Below are positions 45,044-53,838 of a stretch of DNA of 64,000 bases, piece after piece. A model generated the notes under the pieces. It saw only the letters and a list, made by a program, of their open reading frames with translations, searched no databases and was not told where the DNA came from. Numbering within the stretch: the first letter of the stretch is position 1; each line of letters opens with the position of its first letter. A program made the translations under genes and the position numbers. The stretch spans positions 2,084,001 to 2,148,000 of the forward strand of contig NZ_CP117416.1 in assembly GCF_028606985.1 (NCBI RefSeq), in the 5' to 3' direction. The DNA is from Paenibacillus kyungheensis. GTDB lineage: Bacteria; Bacillota; Bacilli; Paenibacillales; Paenibacillaceae.

Positions 45044-45401
45044 CTATATCACCTCTTTTAATAAACCTATTATATCACATAATATACATTTGATACAGAC
45101 TATCACTTCAGTAATTTAATAACTTTAAAGATATTTCTTTTTAAATTACACTAGATTACTTAAAGTTAATTGGGGAACAATTGATTATCAGGCATTTTTG
45201 TTGAAAACTATAAAATTGTATGCAAAAAATCGATAACGCCTATAGAACATAATCTGTTCATAAGTATTACCGATTTGATGATAGACAAGTACGTCATTTA
45301 TGTAAGTAGAGAGTAGCATCAGACAGAAAGGGCCGTACGGAGTCTTCCCGTTGTTAGGCCCATCGTAATGTCTATAAAGAAGTAGGAAAAGCACTTACAT
45401 T
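45044..45401. other. Intergenic region with GC-rich two-tier hairpin
   Basis: No convincing gene in 358 bp. At 45330-45361 GGGCC/GGCCC and ACGG/CCGT form a two-step stem that stands out in AT-rich surroundings. A 68-codon frame on the minus strand (45188-45394) covers it but lacks a ribosome site. The hairpin lies just downstream of the small minus-strand gene. Confidence 0.4.
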
Positions 45402-45641
45402 TTAGTATAAAGATAAAGCTAGAGTGTCACTTTCACGATAAGTATGCAAAATCGCTTCAGAACCTACAACTTCAATACTAATAACAGTATCTAGACACGT
45501 TTTAATCATTTTTTTACCATTTACAATTTTGTGTTCAATCGTTCTGCGTAATAGTCTTAACAGCTTGGACATTGGTTGTGTATTCTCGGCGTTAAAGTAA
45601 ACCGGAACCATCTTGTTCTCTAAAAGAATTGTCGTTTTCAC
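45402..45641 (-). CDS. Small hypothetical protein (79 aa)
   Basis: Starts at GTG with GAGGTG seven bases upstream, a good ribosome site. The 79-residue product (MKTTILLENKMVPVYFNAEN...LLRLLRRTIEHKIVNGKKMIKTCLDTVISIEVVGSE) has alternating beta- and helix-like character and one Cys. Not recognised. The coding-like composition and ribosome site support it, but it is short. Confidence 0.5.
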   Translation of the reverse strand: MKTTILLENKMVPVYFNAENTQPMSKLLRLLRRTIEHKIVNGKKMIKTCLDTVISIEVVGSEAILHTYRESDTLALSLY

Positions 45642-46029
45642 TATTAATCACCTCGTTTATTGTTATAAGTAATTTGATTTCAAAAGTTGATATGTGTTAG
45701 CCTTTCGACTAACTTGACTTTATTGTAATCACCTTTCCTTAAAGAAAACTTAAAATTACATGATTTTCACCTAAAACCTGAGCATTAATTTTAAAGTGAG
45801 ACACATAATGTTCATGAAGCTACATTAAAATCTACATACCATATTACTTATAATAATCATATATGGGTAAAAATGGAATATATTTCGTGAAACAATTGAC
45901 AAAATTAAGCCTATAGTGCTACATTGGAATAGGTACTAAGAACCTGTATTGTATAATTTACTACATCATTGCCCTTTATATAGTTACAAAAGCTCACATG
46001 TCAGTATTGAAGGGAGAAGATGGACCTAC
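45642..46029 (+). promoter_or_regulatory. AT-rich intergenic region with possible promoter
   Basis: No gene seen. TTGACA (45896-45901) with TACATT (45920-45925), 18 bp apart, is a possible promoter for the following gene. GTTAG/CTAAC (45692-45709) is a small inverted repeat. Confidence is low because the region is very AT-rich. Confidence 0.35.
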
Positions 46030-46863
46030 ATGTTAACTTTGAACTCTTCCAAAGAAACTATGATAACGTTGACAGACAAAGAACTGTTCTTTTTAGGCAA
46101 TGTGCTTGGATTTGATCAGATCATGGGAATGGATAATCCGTTACAAGATAGTACAGTCGAAGAATTGGCTGATATATGGAAGCAAGCAAGTACATCTCTT
46201 GTACAAAAAGGATGTTTAACGATAGATAATCAAAATGAAATATCGCTTCACCCGCCAGATGCTTATTTACAAGGGAAATTCGTAGGCACTTACAAGCGTG
46301 GCTGTTGTATCCGTTACTTTTATGCTACAGATACGACTAATAAAGTTCGTGAAGGAAATAGCTATTTTACTCATGAGACAGTAGTCGATATTAAGCAAGC
46401 TTCTGCTTTGCCGGGAAGTTACACTTTAACAGAACTCGGAAGTCTGAACAAAGCATGTACATTATTGTTACGACGAATGAAACTAAGTAATAATGCTATT
46501 GGAGAAATGCCTGCTTTAACTTTTTCCAAACATTGGTTTGATCAGTATTTTCATCATGGAGAACATATTCATTTAGAGAAGATTACAACAGAATTGACGC
46601 AAATGACAGGTGATTCAGAAGGTTCACGTATTTTTGCCAAAGTGTTGCATAACTATAGTTTGCGTGCTGAAATTCAATTTTCTCAATGGGAAGAAGATAA
46701 TTGGCAACGTCAAGGAGCGGTATTGTTAGCCGATCAGAATACAAATTGGATCGTTCGAATGAGTAATCAAGATGATGAAGATTGGGTAATTGCTGTTCCT
46801 GTAGATAAAAAGCAATTACGACGTATGTTACTTGATTGGGTGCAACAACCTGATCCTTCTTAA
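46030..46863 (+). CDS. Uncharacterised soluble protein (277 aa)
   Basis: A 277-residue protein with no family I can name. ATG 46030 is chosen; GGGAG at 46012-46016 is 13 nt upstream, rather far, and an upstream frame reaches 45949 without a ribosome site, so the start is uncertain. The N-terminus MITLTDKELFFLGNVLGFDQIMGM looks like a helical segment; the centre has Cys-Cys in YKRGCCIRYFY, and the C-terminus ends in a probable helix KKQLRRMLLDWVQQ. Overall alternation of predicted helix and strand without signal peptide suggests a cytoplasmic two-domain protein. Monocistronic, followed by an unusually long hairpin. Confidence 0.72.
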   Translation: MLTLNSSKETMITLTDKELFFLGNVLGFDQIMGMDNPLQDSTVEELADIWKQASTSLVQKGCLTIDNQNEISLHPPDAYLQGKFVGTYKRGCCIRYFYATDTTNKVREGNSYFTHETVVDIKQASALPGSYTLTELGSLNKACTLLLRRMKLSNNAIGEMPALTFSKHWFDQYFHHGEHIHLEKITTELTQMTGDSEGSRIFAKVLHNYSLRAEIQFSQWEEDNWQRQGAVLLADQNTNWIVRMSNQDDEDWVIAVPVDKKQLRRMLLDWVQQPDPS

Positions 46864-46867
46864 ATTA

Positions 46868-46926
46868 AAAATCGACAATATAAAACCGAGCAGAATTGTG
46901 CTGTTCGGTTTTATATTGTCGATTTT
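46868..46926. terminator. 22-bp perfect inverted repeat, likely terminator
   Basis: Two arms of 22 bases (46868-46889 and 46905-46926) are exactly complementary, enclosing a 15-base loop with its own AGCA/TGCT pairing. The outer arms end in AAAA/TTTT. It is longer than the other terminators in the window. Confidence 0.8.
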
Positions 46927-47036
46927 GCTAAATAAATAAAAAAAAGTGATTCCATCCCTGTCTATATTGGGTAAATTGTTGAAGCACACGGTAGAATGCC
47001 TGTGTATACATATTTTATTCAAAAGGGGTGGAGCAA

Positions 47037-47846
47037 ATGATGGAATCTACAATCAATATACATCGCTTTGCAGGAAAAACAGCGTTGGTTACCGGAGCAG
47101 GTTCTGGCATTGGTAAAGCGACGGCTCTTAAATTCGTAGCTGAAGGAGCGAATGTGATCTTATGTGATCTATCGCTTGAACGTATACGTGAAACAGAAGC
47201 AGAAGCAAATGCGATTCGTCCTGATGCAGCATTGGCTTTTGAGATGGATATTGCAAATGAAGAACAGGTAAAACATGCTATTCAAACAGGAGCCGAGCAT
47301 TTTACCGGTCTGGATATTGTTTTCGCTAATGCAGGTATTAACGGAGTTCTTGCCCCAATAGATGAAATTAAATTTGAAGATTGGCAGCGTACAATCAATA
47401 CGAATTTGGGTGGTACTTTCCTTACCATCAAGTATGCGCTTCCTTTCTTAAAAGAGCATGGTGGCGGAAGTATTGTGATCACCAGTTCGATTAATGGTAA
47501 CACGACATTTGCAAGCTTCGGTATGTCAGCATACAGTACTTCCAAAGCAGGGCAAGTTGCTTTTGCCAAAATGGCAGCTCTTGAACTGGCTAAATTTAAA
47601 GTACGTGTCAATGTAATCTGTCCGGGAGCGATCTCTACAAATATCGATCAAAGTACAGAAGTAAATGAGCTGGTACGAAATATAGCGATTCCTATCGAAT
47701 TCCCACATGGTCGTCAACCGCTAGCTGGACAATCCGGTTCAGCAGATAATGTAGCAGATCTGGTCACATTCTTATCTTCTCCAGAAGCGGCTCATATTAC
47801 AGGAGCACAGATTACGATTGATGGAGCCGAATCTCTATTGTGTTAA
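47037..47846 (+). CDS. Short-chain dehydrogenase/reductase
   Basis: Classical SDR of 269 residues. Motifs: cofactor loop TGAGSGIG (about residues 20-27), a downstream Asp (CDLSLERI) that favours NAD(H), FANAGINGV (NAG), the catalytic Ser in ITSSING, and the YSTSKAG catalytic Tyr-Lys. The C-terminal ITGAQITIDGAESLL is typical. ATG 47037 follows GGGGTGGAG; a GTG at 47028 overlaps that site. Substrate unknown. Monocistronic, with a terminator after it. Confidence 0.92.
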   Translation: MMESTINIHRFAGKTALVTGAGSGIGKATALKFVAEGANVILCDLSLERIRETEAEANAIRPDAALAFEMDIANEEQVKHAIQTGAEHFTGLDIVFANAGINGVLAPIDEIKFEDWQRTINTNLGGTFLTIKYALPFLKEHGGGSIVITSSINGNTTFASFGMSAYSTSKAGQVAFAKMAALELAKFKVRVNVICPGAISTNIDQSTEVNELVRNIAIPIEFPHGRQPLAGQSGSADNVADLVTFLSSPEAAHITGAQITIDGAESLLC

Positions 47847-47894
47847 TCTATTGCTGACTATCTAATTATAAAGATCAAATGATGGTATCATATC

Positions 47895-47922
47895 AAGAAG
47901 CTCTGTTATAGGAGCTTCTTTT
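47895..47922 (+). terminator. Terminator after the SDR gene
   Basis: AAGAAGCTC and GAGCTTCTT form a perfect 9-bp stem with an 8-base loop and T-run. Confidence 0.88.
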
Positions 47923-48017
47923 GTTATATTATCATGTCATTCTATCGATCGCTGTGAATTAAATAGGTATAACGAAGATGATATATACAAACATTATAAC
48001 AAAGAGGTGACTATCCT

Positions 48018-48383
48018 ATGTTATCGTGGTTAGCAGAACAGAAAATCAATGAAGCTATACAACAAGGAGAATTTGATGATCTGGAAGGTAAAGGAAAACC
48101 GTTAGCACTGGAAGATTTATCTCATGTGCCTGAAGAATTAAGAGCGGCTTATAAAGTTATGAAAAATGCAGGTATTATTCCAGAGGAGTTACAATTGCGA
48201 CAAGAGATGTTGACGTTAACCGATCTGATTGCAGCTTGTGAACATGCAGGTGAACGACAAGCGTTACATCGCAAATTGGATGAAAAAACGTTACGTTTAC
48301 AACTGATTACTAGCCAGCGTGGATTACAAGAAAATGCTTCTTATCACCGCTATGAGAATCAAATTCGTAAGCGATTAACTTAA
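48018..48383 (+). CDS. DUF1992 (DnaJ-homologue subfamily C28-like) protein
   Basis: A 121-residue cytoplasmic protein with the DUF1992 pattern: WLAEQKINEAIQQGEFDDLEGKGKPLALEDLSHVPEELRAAYKVMKNAGIIPEELQLRQEM. The domain occurs alone in bacteria and beside a J-domain in eukaryotes; there is no J-domain here. Function unknown. The ATG follows AAAGAGGTGA. Monocistronic. Confidence 0.9.
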   Translation: MLSWLAEQKINEAIQQGEFDDLEGKGKPLALEDLSHVPEELRAAYKVMKNAGIIPEELQLRQEMLTLTDLIAACEHAGERQALHRKLDEKTLRLQLITSQRGLQENASYHRYENQIRKRLT

Positions 48384-48565
48384 CATCATCCTAGATATCT
48401 AAATAGAAATGATCAATCATATATCTACTATTTTAATGCTATTATCTTCATGATAGAACTGACTTGAATAGAAGAGTTTAAATCATTTTGTGCTAACCAT
48501 CATTTTGATAAAAGTAGAACAAATAGTGCTTATATCGTCAGGCGCTTATAGAAAGGAATTATGTT

Positions 48566-51112
48566 TTGACTGAATTATTGAATTTGCCTGTAGATGCGTT
48601 GATTCCTGATTTGAAAATATACTTAGAGCAACAAGGAGTAGCCGTAGTCACAGCAGAACCCGGAGCAGGGAAAACGACTCGTATTCCTATCGCTTTATTA
48701 CATGAACCGTGGTTACAAGGAAAGCGGATCATCATGTTAGAACCGCGGCGGGTAGCCGCTATTTCTGCGGCACGTTTTATGGCAGCTTCCTTAGAAGAGC
48801 AAGTAGGCGAAACGGTAGGTTATCGGGTAGCGCTGGATAGCAAAGTAAGTCAGAATACAGTGATCGAAGTCGTTACTGAAGGGATTTTGACAGCGATGTT
48901 GCAGCATGATCCTTCATTAGAACAAATTGGTTTGATTATTTTTGATGAATTTCATGAGCGGAATCTGCATGCTGATCTAGGGCTTGCTCTAACGATAGAG
49001 AGCAGGTCTATTTTGCGTGAAGATTTAAGAGTGATAGTGATGTCAGCTACAATGGATCCTAAGCCTGTAGCTCATTTATTAGGAGATGCTCCTATACTGT
49101 CTAGTGCAGGTCGAACTTATCCTGTGCATACGTATTATGTACAGGGTGAATCGATTTTTAAAATGTATCAACGTCCTTATTCCGATTGGGCGAAAAAAGT
49201 AGCTAATACTATCCAAGAAGCATTACAACAACATGAAGGTGATATTTTAGTCTTTTTGCCTGGTATACGTGAGATTCGAGCTGTACAGCGAGAATGTAGA
49301 TCATCTATCGACTCGATCAATAATTCTACCGAATTGCTGATTCTGCATGGTGGTATGACTTCATCCGAGCAAGATCAAGTGATTATTCCTTCTGCAAAAA
49401 AGATGCGTAAAGTAGTATTAGCTACTTCATTGGCTGAATCAAGTATTACAATTACAGGGATTCGGATTGTAATTGATAGTGGTCTAACCCGTATTCCTGT
49501 CTTTTCCGCTCGTACAGGGATGGAGCATCTAGCTACAGAACGTGTATCACAAGATAGTGCAGATCAGCGTAGAGGTAGAGCAGGGCGCACAGAAGCAGGT
49601 ATATGTTATCGACTGTGGAGTGAAGAAGAACAATCTTATTTAGCAACTACTCGTTCACCAGAGATTGTCCAAAGTGATCTAACATCTATGGCTTTGCATA
49701 TTGCTGTCTGGGGAACTGATATAAAAGAATTAAGCTGGTTGGATCAGCCACCGCAAGCTGCTTATGAGCAAGCTTGTCAGTTGCTTATTGATTTGGAAGC
49801 ATTAGACGAGCAGAAAGGCATTACAGCGCATGGACGCGAATTGTCAAAACTACGTGTACATCCCCGTCTCGCTCATATGATTGTACATGCTATTCCTTTA
49901 GGCATGGTTCAACAAGCTTGTGATCTTGCGGCATTGTTGCAAGAACGTGATCTGTTATCTTCTCATGAAGCAGGTGCAGATATGGAGCATCGGGTACAGG
50001 CTCTTCAGGGTCATTCTTCTTATCAAGTAGATCCTAGAGCTATTCAGCGTATCAAAGAATGGAGTCGGCGTTTTGAACAACAGTCACGTCTGATTCAAGG
50101 GTATAATACTCCTAGCTCAATTGATCCTGATCTTTCCACATCCAATACAGGGATGTTGTTATCGTTAGCTTATCCTGATCGTATCGCCAAAAATCGTGGT
50201 AATGGTACATTTCTATTACGTATAGGGCGTGGGGCTTCATTTGCTTCTTCTGCACATCGTTCTGACTATCTGACAACAGCTTCTTATATTGTAGCAGCAC
50301 AATTAGATGATACAGGAACAGATAGTGTGATTCGACTAGCGGCTGAAGTGAGTGAATCACAACTTCGTCGAATACATGCCAATCATATTCAATCTGTACA
50401 CCAAGTTGATTATGATGAAGAACGTGAATCAATATCTGCACGAATCGATACTTATCTAGGCGCAATCTTATTGCAATCGGTATCTGATCCTAAGCCTTCC
50501 GCTGAACAGATTCAATTAGCTATAATACATGCGATTCGTTATAAAGGTCTGGATAGCTTGAACTGGACCAAAGCTGCCATACAATGGAGAGAACGGATTT
50601 CTTTTATGCATCAGCTTGATCCTGATTATCCTGCAATGGATGATAGCACTTTATTAGCAGAAATGGATGAATGGTTACTTCCTTATATAGAAGGAATCCG
50701 TCGCTTTAATGAACTAAAAAAATTAAATCTAACAGAATTATTGCTACATCGCTTATCCTGGGAACAACGACAAGCCATAGATAGACTAGCGCCGACACAT
50801 ATCGAAGTGCCTAGCGGATCACGTATTGCTGTGAACTATACTGATCCAAAGCGCCCGTTTATCGCTGTTAGATTACAGGAGCTATTTGGATGTATGACTA
50901 CACCGATGATTGGTCATCATATTCCTTTGACGATACATTTATTATCTCCAGCAGGACGACCGGTACAGGTTACTAATGATTTGATCAGCTTTTGGCAACA
51001 TGCTTATTTTGAGATTAAAAAAGACTTAAAAGGTAGATATCCCAAACATTATTGGCCAGATAATCCGTTAACAGCGGAACCTACACATCGTGTGAAACCT
51101 CGCCAATCTTAA
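48566..51112 (+). CDS. hrpB: ATP-dependent RNA helicase HrpB
   Basis: DEAH-type helicase of 848 residues. Motif I AEPGAGKTT (about residues 34-42), motif Ia MLEPRRVAAISAA, motif II DEFHERN, motif III SATMDP, and motif VI QRRGRAGRTEAGICYRLW are intact; the C-terminal third has the HrpB-specific region (SGSRIAVNYTDPKRPFIAVRLQELFG) followed by LTIHLLSPAGRPVQVTNDL. The cellular role of HrpB is poorly known. It starts at TTG, with AAAGGA about 10 nt upstream; the ATG at 48560 is out of frame, so the TTG is the only reasonable start. Monocistronic. Confidence 0.95.
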   Translation: MTELLNLPVDALIPDLKIYLEQQGVAVVTAEPGAGKTTRIPIALLHEPWLQGKRIIMLEPRRVAAISAARFMAASLEEQVGETVGYRVALDSKVSQNTVIEVVTEGILTAMLQHDPSLEQIGLIIFDEFHERNLHADLGLALTIESRSILREDLRVIVMSATMDPKPVAHLLGDAPILSSAGRTYPVHTYYVQGESIFKMYQRPYSDWAKKVANTIQEALQQHEGDILVFLPGIREIRAVQRECRSSIDSINNSTELLILHGGMTSSEQDQVIIPSAKKMRKVVLATSLAESSITITGIRIVIDSGLTRIPVFSARTGMEHLATERVSQDSADQRRGRAGRTEAGICYRLWSEEEQSYLATTRSPEIVQSDLTSMALHIAVWGTDIKELSWLDQPPQAAYEQACQLLIDLEALDEQKGITAHGRELSKLRVHPRLAHMIVHAIPLGMVQQACDLAALLQERDLLSSHEAGADMEHRVQALQGHSSYQVDPRAIQRIKEWSRRFEQQSRLIQGYNTPSSIDPDLSTSNTGMLLSLAYPDRIAKNRGNGTFLLRIGRGASFASSAHRSDYLTTASYIVAAQLDDTGTDSVIRLAAEVSESQLRRIHANHIQSVHQVDYDEERESISARIDTYLGAILLQSVSDPKPSAEQIQLAIIHAIRYKGLDSLNWTKAAIQWRERISFMHQLDPDYPAMDDSTLLAEMDEWLLPYIEGIRRFNELKKLNLTELLLHRLSWEQRQAIDRLAPTHIEVPSGSRIAVNYTDPKRPFIAVRLQELFGCMTTPMIGHHIPLTIHLLSPAGRPVQVTNDLISFWQHAYFEIKKDLKGRYPKHYWPDNPLTAEPTHRVKPRQS

Positions 51113-51258
51113 ATGCTAAGTGTCTAACTACAAAAATATTGATTTGTCAATACATTTTTTCTGATCCCGATTGAAGGTATCTAAGGACGGGTAATAACTT
51201 CACAGACAACCTTATAATAGTAAGTTAAAGAAGGTTCATACTCGGGAGGTAATTACAA

Positions 51259-51921
51259 ATGGATAAGAAAATTGTAGGTGTATTTAATACAGAACAAGAA
51301 GCTTCCAATTCGATTGAACAATTAAAAAGTCAGGGCTTTTCTTCAGAAGAAATCTCTGTTATTACTAAAGATCGCGAAGAGTTACGCAATATTACAGAAG
51401 AAACAGATACCAAAGCACCTGAAGGCGTAGCAACAGGAGCAACAACAGGTGGCGTGCTTGGAGGAACAGCAGGATTGTTAGCAGGTCTTGGAGCATTAGC
51501 GATTCCTGGTATCGGCCCAATTCTAGCAGCAGGTCCAATTGCAGCAACGATTACTGGTGCCGCTGTTGGAGCAGGCGCAGGCGGTCTTTTAGGTGGTTTG
51601 ATCGGTATGGGTATTCCAGAAGATGAAGCTACAGAGTACCAAGATTATGTAAATAACGGTAAAATTCTTGTGTTAGTAGAAGATGACGATCGTTATGATA
51701 ATGTATACGGTGTATTCCGTAATAACCGTACATTGAATGAAACACGTTACCGTGCAAAAGAAACGAGTACAACTACTCAAGCGCAACCTGAGACACGTAC
51801 TACCGAAGATCCTAATGCATCCAAAGTGCACAAAGGTGTCGATAAAGATAGCCTAAATGATGATAGTCAGGGATCAGACAACAAATTAACTTCGTATTCT
51901 AATGGCGGTTACGGCGTATAA
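51259..51921 (+). CDS. General stress protein, YflT/17M domain
   Basis: A 220-residue protein. The N-terminal 60 residues match the heat-induced YflT/17M-type stress domain (KKIVGVFNTEQEASNSIEQLKSQGFSSEEISVITKD), followed by a long glycine/alanine-rich hydrophobic stretch (about 60-120) that may insert into or associate with the membrane, a second beta-rich segment (GIPEDEATEYQDYVNNGKILVLVEDDD) and a charged, disordered tail. CGGGAGG precedes the ATG. SigB control is common for such genes, but I could not find a convincing SigB promoter. Confidence 0.87.
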   Translation: MDKKIVGVFNTEQEASNSIEQLKSQGFSSEEISVITKDREELRNITEETDTKAPEGVATGATTGGVLGGTAGLLAGLGALAIPGIGPILAAGPIAATITGAAVGAGAGGLLGGLIGMGIPEDEATEYQDYVNNGKILVLVEDDDRYDNVYGVFRNNRTLNETRYRAKETSTTTQAQPETRTTEDPNASKVHKGVDKDSLNDDSQGSDNKLTSYSNGGYGV

Positions 51922-51955
51922 TCGATAATAAATTATCTAAATAGATAGACAGCAG

Positions 51956-52001
51956 AGAAGCTTATCTTTGGTCAAATTATTGACTGGAGGTAAGCTTTTC
52001 G
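51956..52001 (+). terminator. Terminator after the stress-protein gene
   Basis: GAAGCTTATCTTTGGTCA and TGACTGGAGGTAAGCTTTTC form a long stem with a few G-T pairs around a 6-base loop, then a short T-run. Confidence 0.8.
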
Positions 52002-52152
52002 TCATTATTCTACTGGATTCGCTAATGAATTTCCCAAAAAAATGTGCATTAGGTTATAAATGCCCTGTTAGATTATCGTTAGAAGAGGTATACTGACAGT
52101 GAAAGGGTATGTATTATGTTCCCTTTACTATATGAATGAGGAGGTTATAATC

Positions 52153-52362
52153 ATGGACGTACAGGATAAACTGACTCAGCCTACATCTGGTTCTGCAAAG
52201 GACAAAAAGAGAAATCGTCGTAAATGGATCAACAAATTACGCAACGAACTTCGTCTTCCAGGTGCACCGTCACCATCACCCAAAAATGAATCACAGCGTA
52301 TGCCAACACCAACAATGTCTAATACAGCAAGCTGGGGTTGTGGGTCACGATTGACTTCATAA
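52153..52362 (+). CDS. Small basic, proline-rich hypothetical protein
   Basis: Encodes 69 residues from ATG 52153, which has GAGGAGG eight bases upstream; the longer frame from 52099 is less likely. A strongly basic central segment (KDKKRNRRKWINKLRNELRLPG) is followed by a Pro/Ser region and a tail ending in SWGCGSRLTS with a single Cys. It lies 45 bp before the acyltransferase gene and may be co-transcribed. A DNA/RNA-binding or membrane-surface role is conceivable; a peptide-precursor role cannot be excluded but no modifying enzyme other than the acyltransferase is adjacent. Confidence 0.6.
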   Translation: MDVQDKLTQPTSGSAKDKKRNRRKWINKLRNELRLPGAPSPSPKNESQRMPTPTMSNTASWGCGSRLTS

Positions 52363-52407
52363 GACAGACTTATGAAGAAGTATTGAATATTCCTTCAGGA
52401 GTACATT

Positions 52408-53568
52408 ATGACAAAAAAACCTAGATTAAGAGAAATCGAGATTCTGCGTGGTATGGCTTTTGCCGCTGTCGTGCTTCAGCATTCGATTGCTCATTTTTCT
52501 GTAGTCCCAGAATTGAAAATGGAGGATGGGGCTCGGCTTACTCTTTTGCTATTAGCGGCCAAATTTGCAGTACCGGCCTTTATTTTCATCACAGGGCTGG
52601 TGCTTTTTTATAACTATGAAGGCAAAATCAATTATGTATCGTTTGTACGTAAACGGTTTAAAGATATTATTGTGCCTTATCTGTTATGGTCTGTTATCTA
52701 TTCGTTTATGGTAGGCATTTATAACCATCCCTTCTGGGAATCGATAACTACAATGATTCGCTTTTGGCTTACTGGCAAATCAAGTTACCATTTATGGTAT
52801 ATTGTGATGATTATTCCGATGTATTTATTGTTTCCACCTTTACGTATAGCTGTCAGAAAAATAGTGAAATGGGTCAATGGTCAACGAAAACGTGCATGGT
52901 TACTGATCATCGGATTGATTGCTGGATATGAGCTTATTTTATTCGCAAGACCTTTGATTACGGATACCGCAACATCGTTGCATATTCCAGTAATTAGTGC
53001 CTATTTTACAACCTATGCTGATCGTAATGTGATCTATTATTTATTTTATTTTCTATTAGGTGCCTTGGCTGGATTACATATAAATGTGTTCCTGGATATC
53101 CTAAAACGGGTTAAATTTCCTGTGATAGTGATATGCGGGTTGTTTGCGGTGTATTATACAGGGCTCGTTTTAGGGCATTTTCCTCCAGAAGCTCCATTTG
53201 GTAGACGTTTTATAGCATTAACATTATTACAACCAGCGATGGGATTGTTTTTGATTGCTTTTCTAGCGTTGATCTATATTGTAGCTTTGAGTATTCAATC
53301 TAATGGTGGTACGTATCATCGACAATTATGGATCACATTGAGTCGTTACTCATATGGTGGTTATTTAGCTCATGCTTTAATGTTGAGAATCAGTTATATC
53401 ATTGAAGAATCATTATTAGCAGGAATGAATATTACGATTAGAATGTTATTGGTATGGATTATTACACTTGTGTTATCGGTACTGGTAACCTATATGATCT
53501 CGCATATTCCTTATGGACACTGGTTAACAGGGATGTCGTTACGTAAAAAGAGTGAAGTTAAAATATAA
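52408..53568 (+). CDS. Acyltransferase-3 family membrane protein
   Basis: Integral membrane acyltransferase of 386 residues with about ten hydrophobic segments. The family start is clear: LREIEILRGMAFAAVVLQHSIAHF with the conserved His in QHS; further RKRFKDIIVPYLLWSVIY and SSYHLWYIVMIIPMYLLFPPLR follow. Such enzymes O-acetylate or acylate cell-surface polysaccharides, peptidoglycan or lipids. No polysaccharide cluster is adjacent, so the acceptor is unknown. It starts behind CAGGAG. Confidence 0.9.
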   Translation: MTKKPRLREIEILRGMAFAAVVLQHSIAHFSVVPELKMEDGARLTLLLLAAKFAVPAFIFITGLVLFYNYEGKINYVSFVRKRFKDIIVPYLLWSVIYSFMVGIYNHPFWESITTMIRFWLTGKSSYHLWYIVMIIPMYLLFPPLRIAVRKIVKWVNGQRKRAWLLIIGLIAGYELILFARPLITDTATSLHIPVISAYFTTYADRNVIYYLFYFLLGALAGLHINVFLDILKRVKFPVIVICGLFAVYYTGLVLGHFPPEAPFGRRFIALTLLQPAMGLFLIAFLALIYIVALSIQSNGGTYHRQLWITLSRYSYGGYLAHALMLRISYIIEESLLAGMNITIRMLLVWIITLVLSVLVTYMISHIPYGHWLTGMSLRKKSEVKI

Positions 53569-53572
53569 TCAT

Positions 53573-53616
53573 AAAAAAAGCAGACATCGGTCTACAATCG
53601 ATGTTTGCTTTTTTCT
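53573..53616. terminator. Terminator after the acyltransferase
   Basis: AAAAAGCAGACATCG and CGATGTTTGCTTTTT form a 15-pair stem with a 9-base loop and A/T-runs on both sides. Confidence 0.92.
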
Positions 53617-53677
53617 GTATATCTAATATAGGATATACGCCAAAACGTAGATTTTTCAAGGGTTTAGATCACCAAAG

Positions 53678-53707
53678 TTGAAACTGATAGTTGATCCAGT
53701 TTATAGT
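53678..53707 (+). promoter_or_regulatory. Promoter of the fatR-like/P450 operon
   Basis: TTGAAA (53678-53683) and TATAGT (53702-53707) are 18 bp apart. The operator begins 8 bp after the -10, so a bound repressor would cover the start point. Confidence 0.65.
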
Positions 53708-53714
53708 ATAAACA

Positions 53715-53734
53715 CGGAATGAATATTCATTCCG
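53715..53734. promoter_or_regulatory. Bm3R1/FatR-type operator
   Basis: CGGAATGAATATTCATTCCG is a perfect 20-bp palindrome. From memory it differs from the Bacillus megaterium Bm3R1 operator only in the central two bases. Confidence 0.9.
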
Positions 53735-53838
53735 CTCTTATTAAGGTAATAATTAAGACAGGGATTATGTAAAAATATGATGATGAATTTTAAAAAGTAT
53801 AGAACATGCATATAACGAATACGGAAGGGGTGAAGTCA

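Noticed and set aside
45188-45394. Minus-strand frame of 68 codons after the small gene
   Set aside because: GTG start without a ribosome site; the frame spans a GC-rich hairpin that explains its unusual composition.
51120-51258. SigB promoter before the stress-protein gene
   Set aside because: A GGGTAA-like -10 exists at 51189, but no GTTT-type -35 at the right distance.
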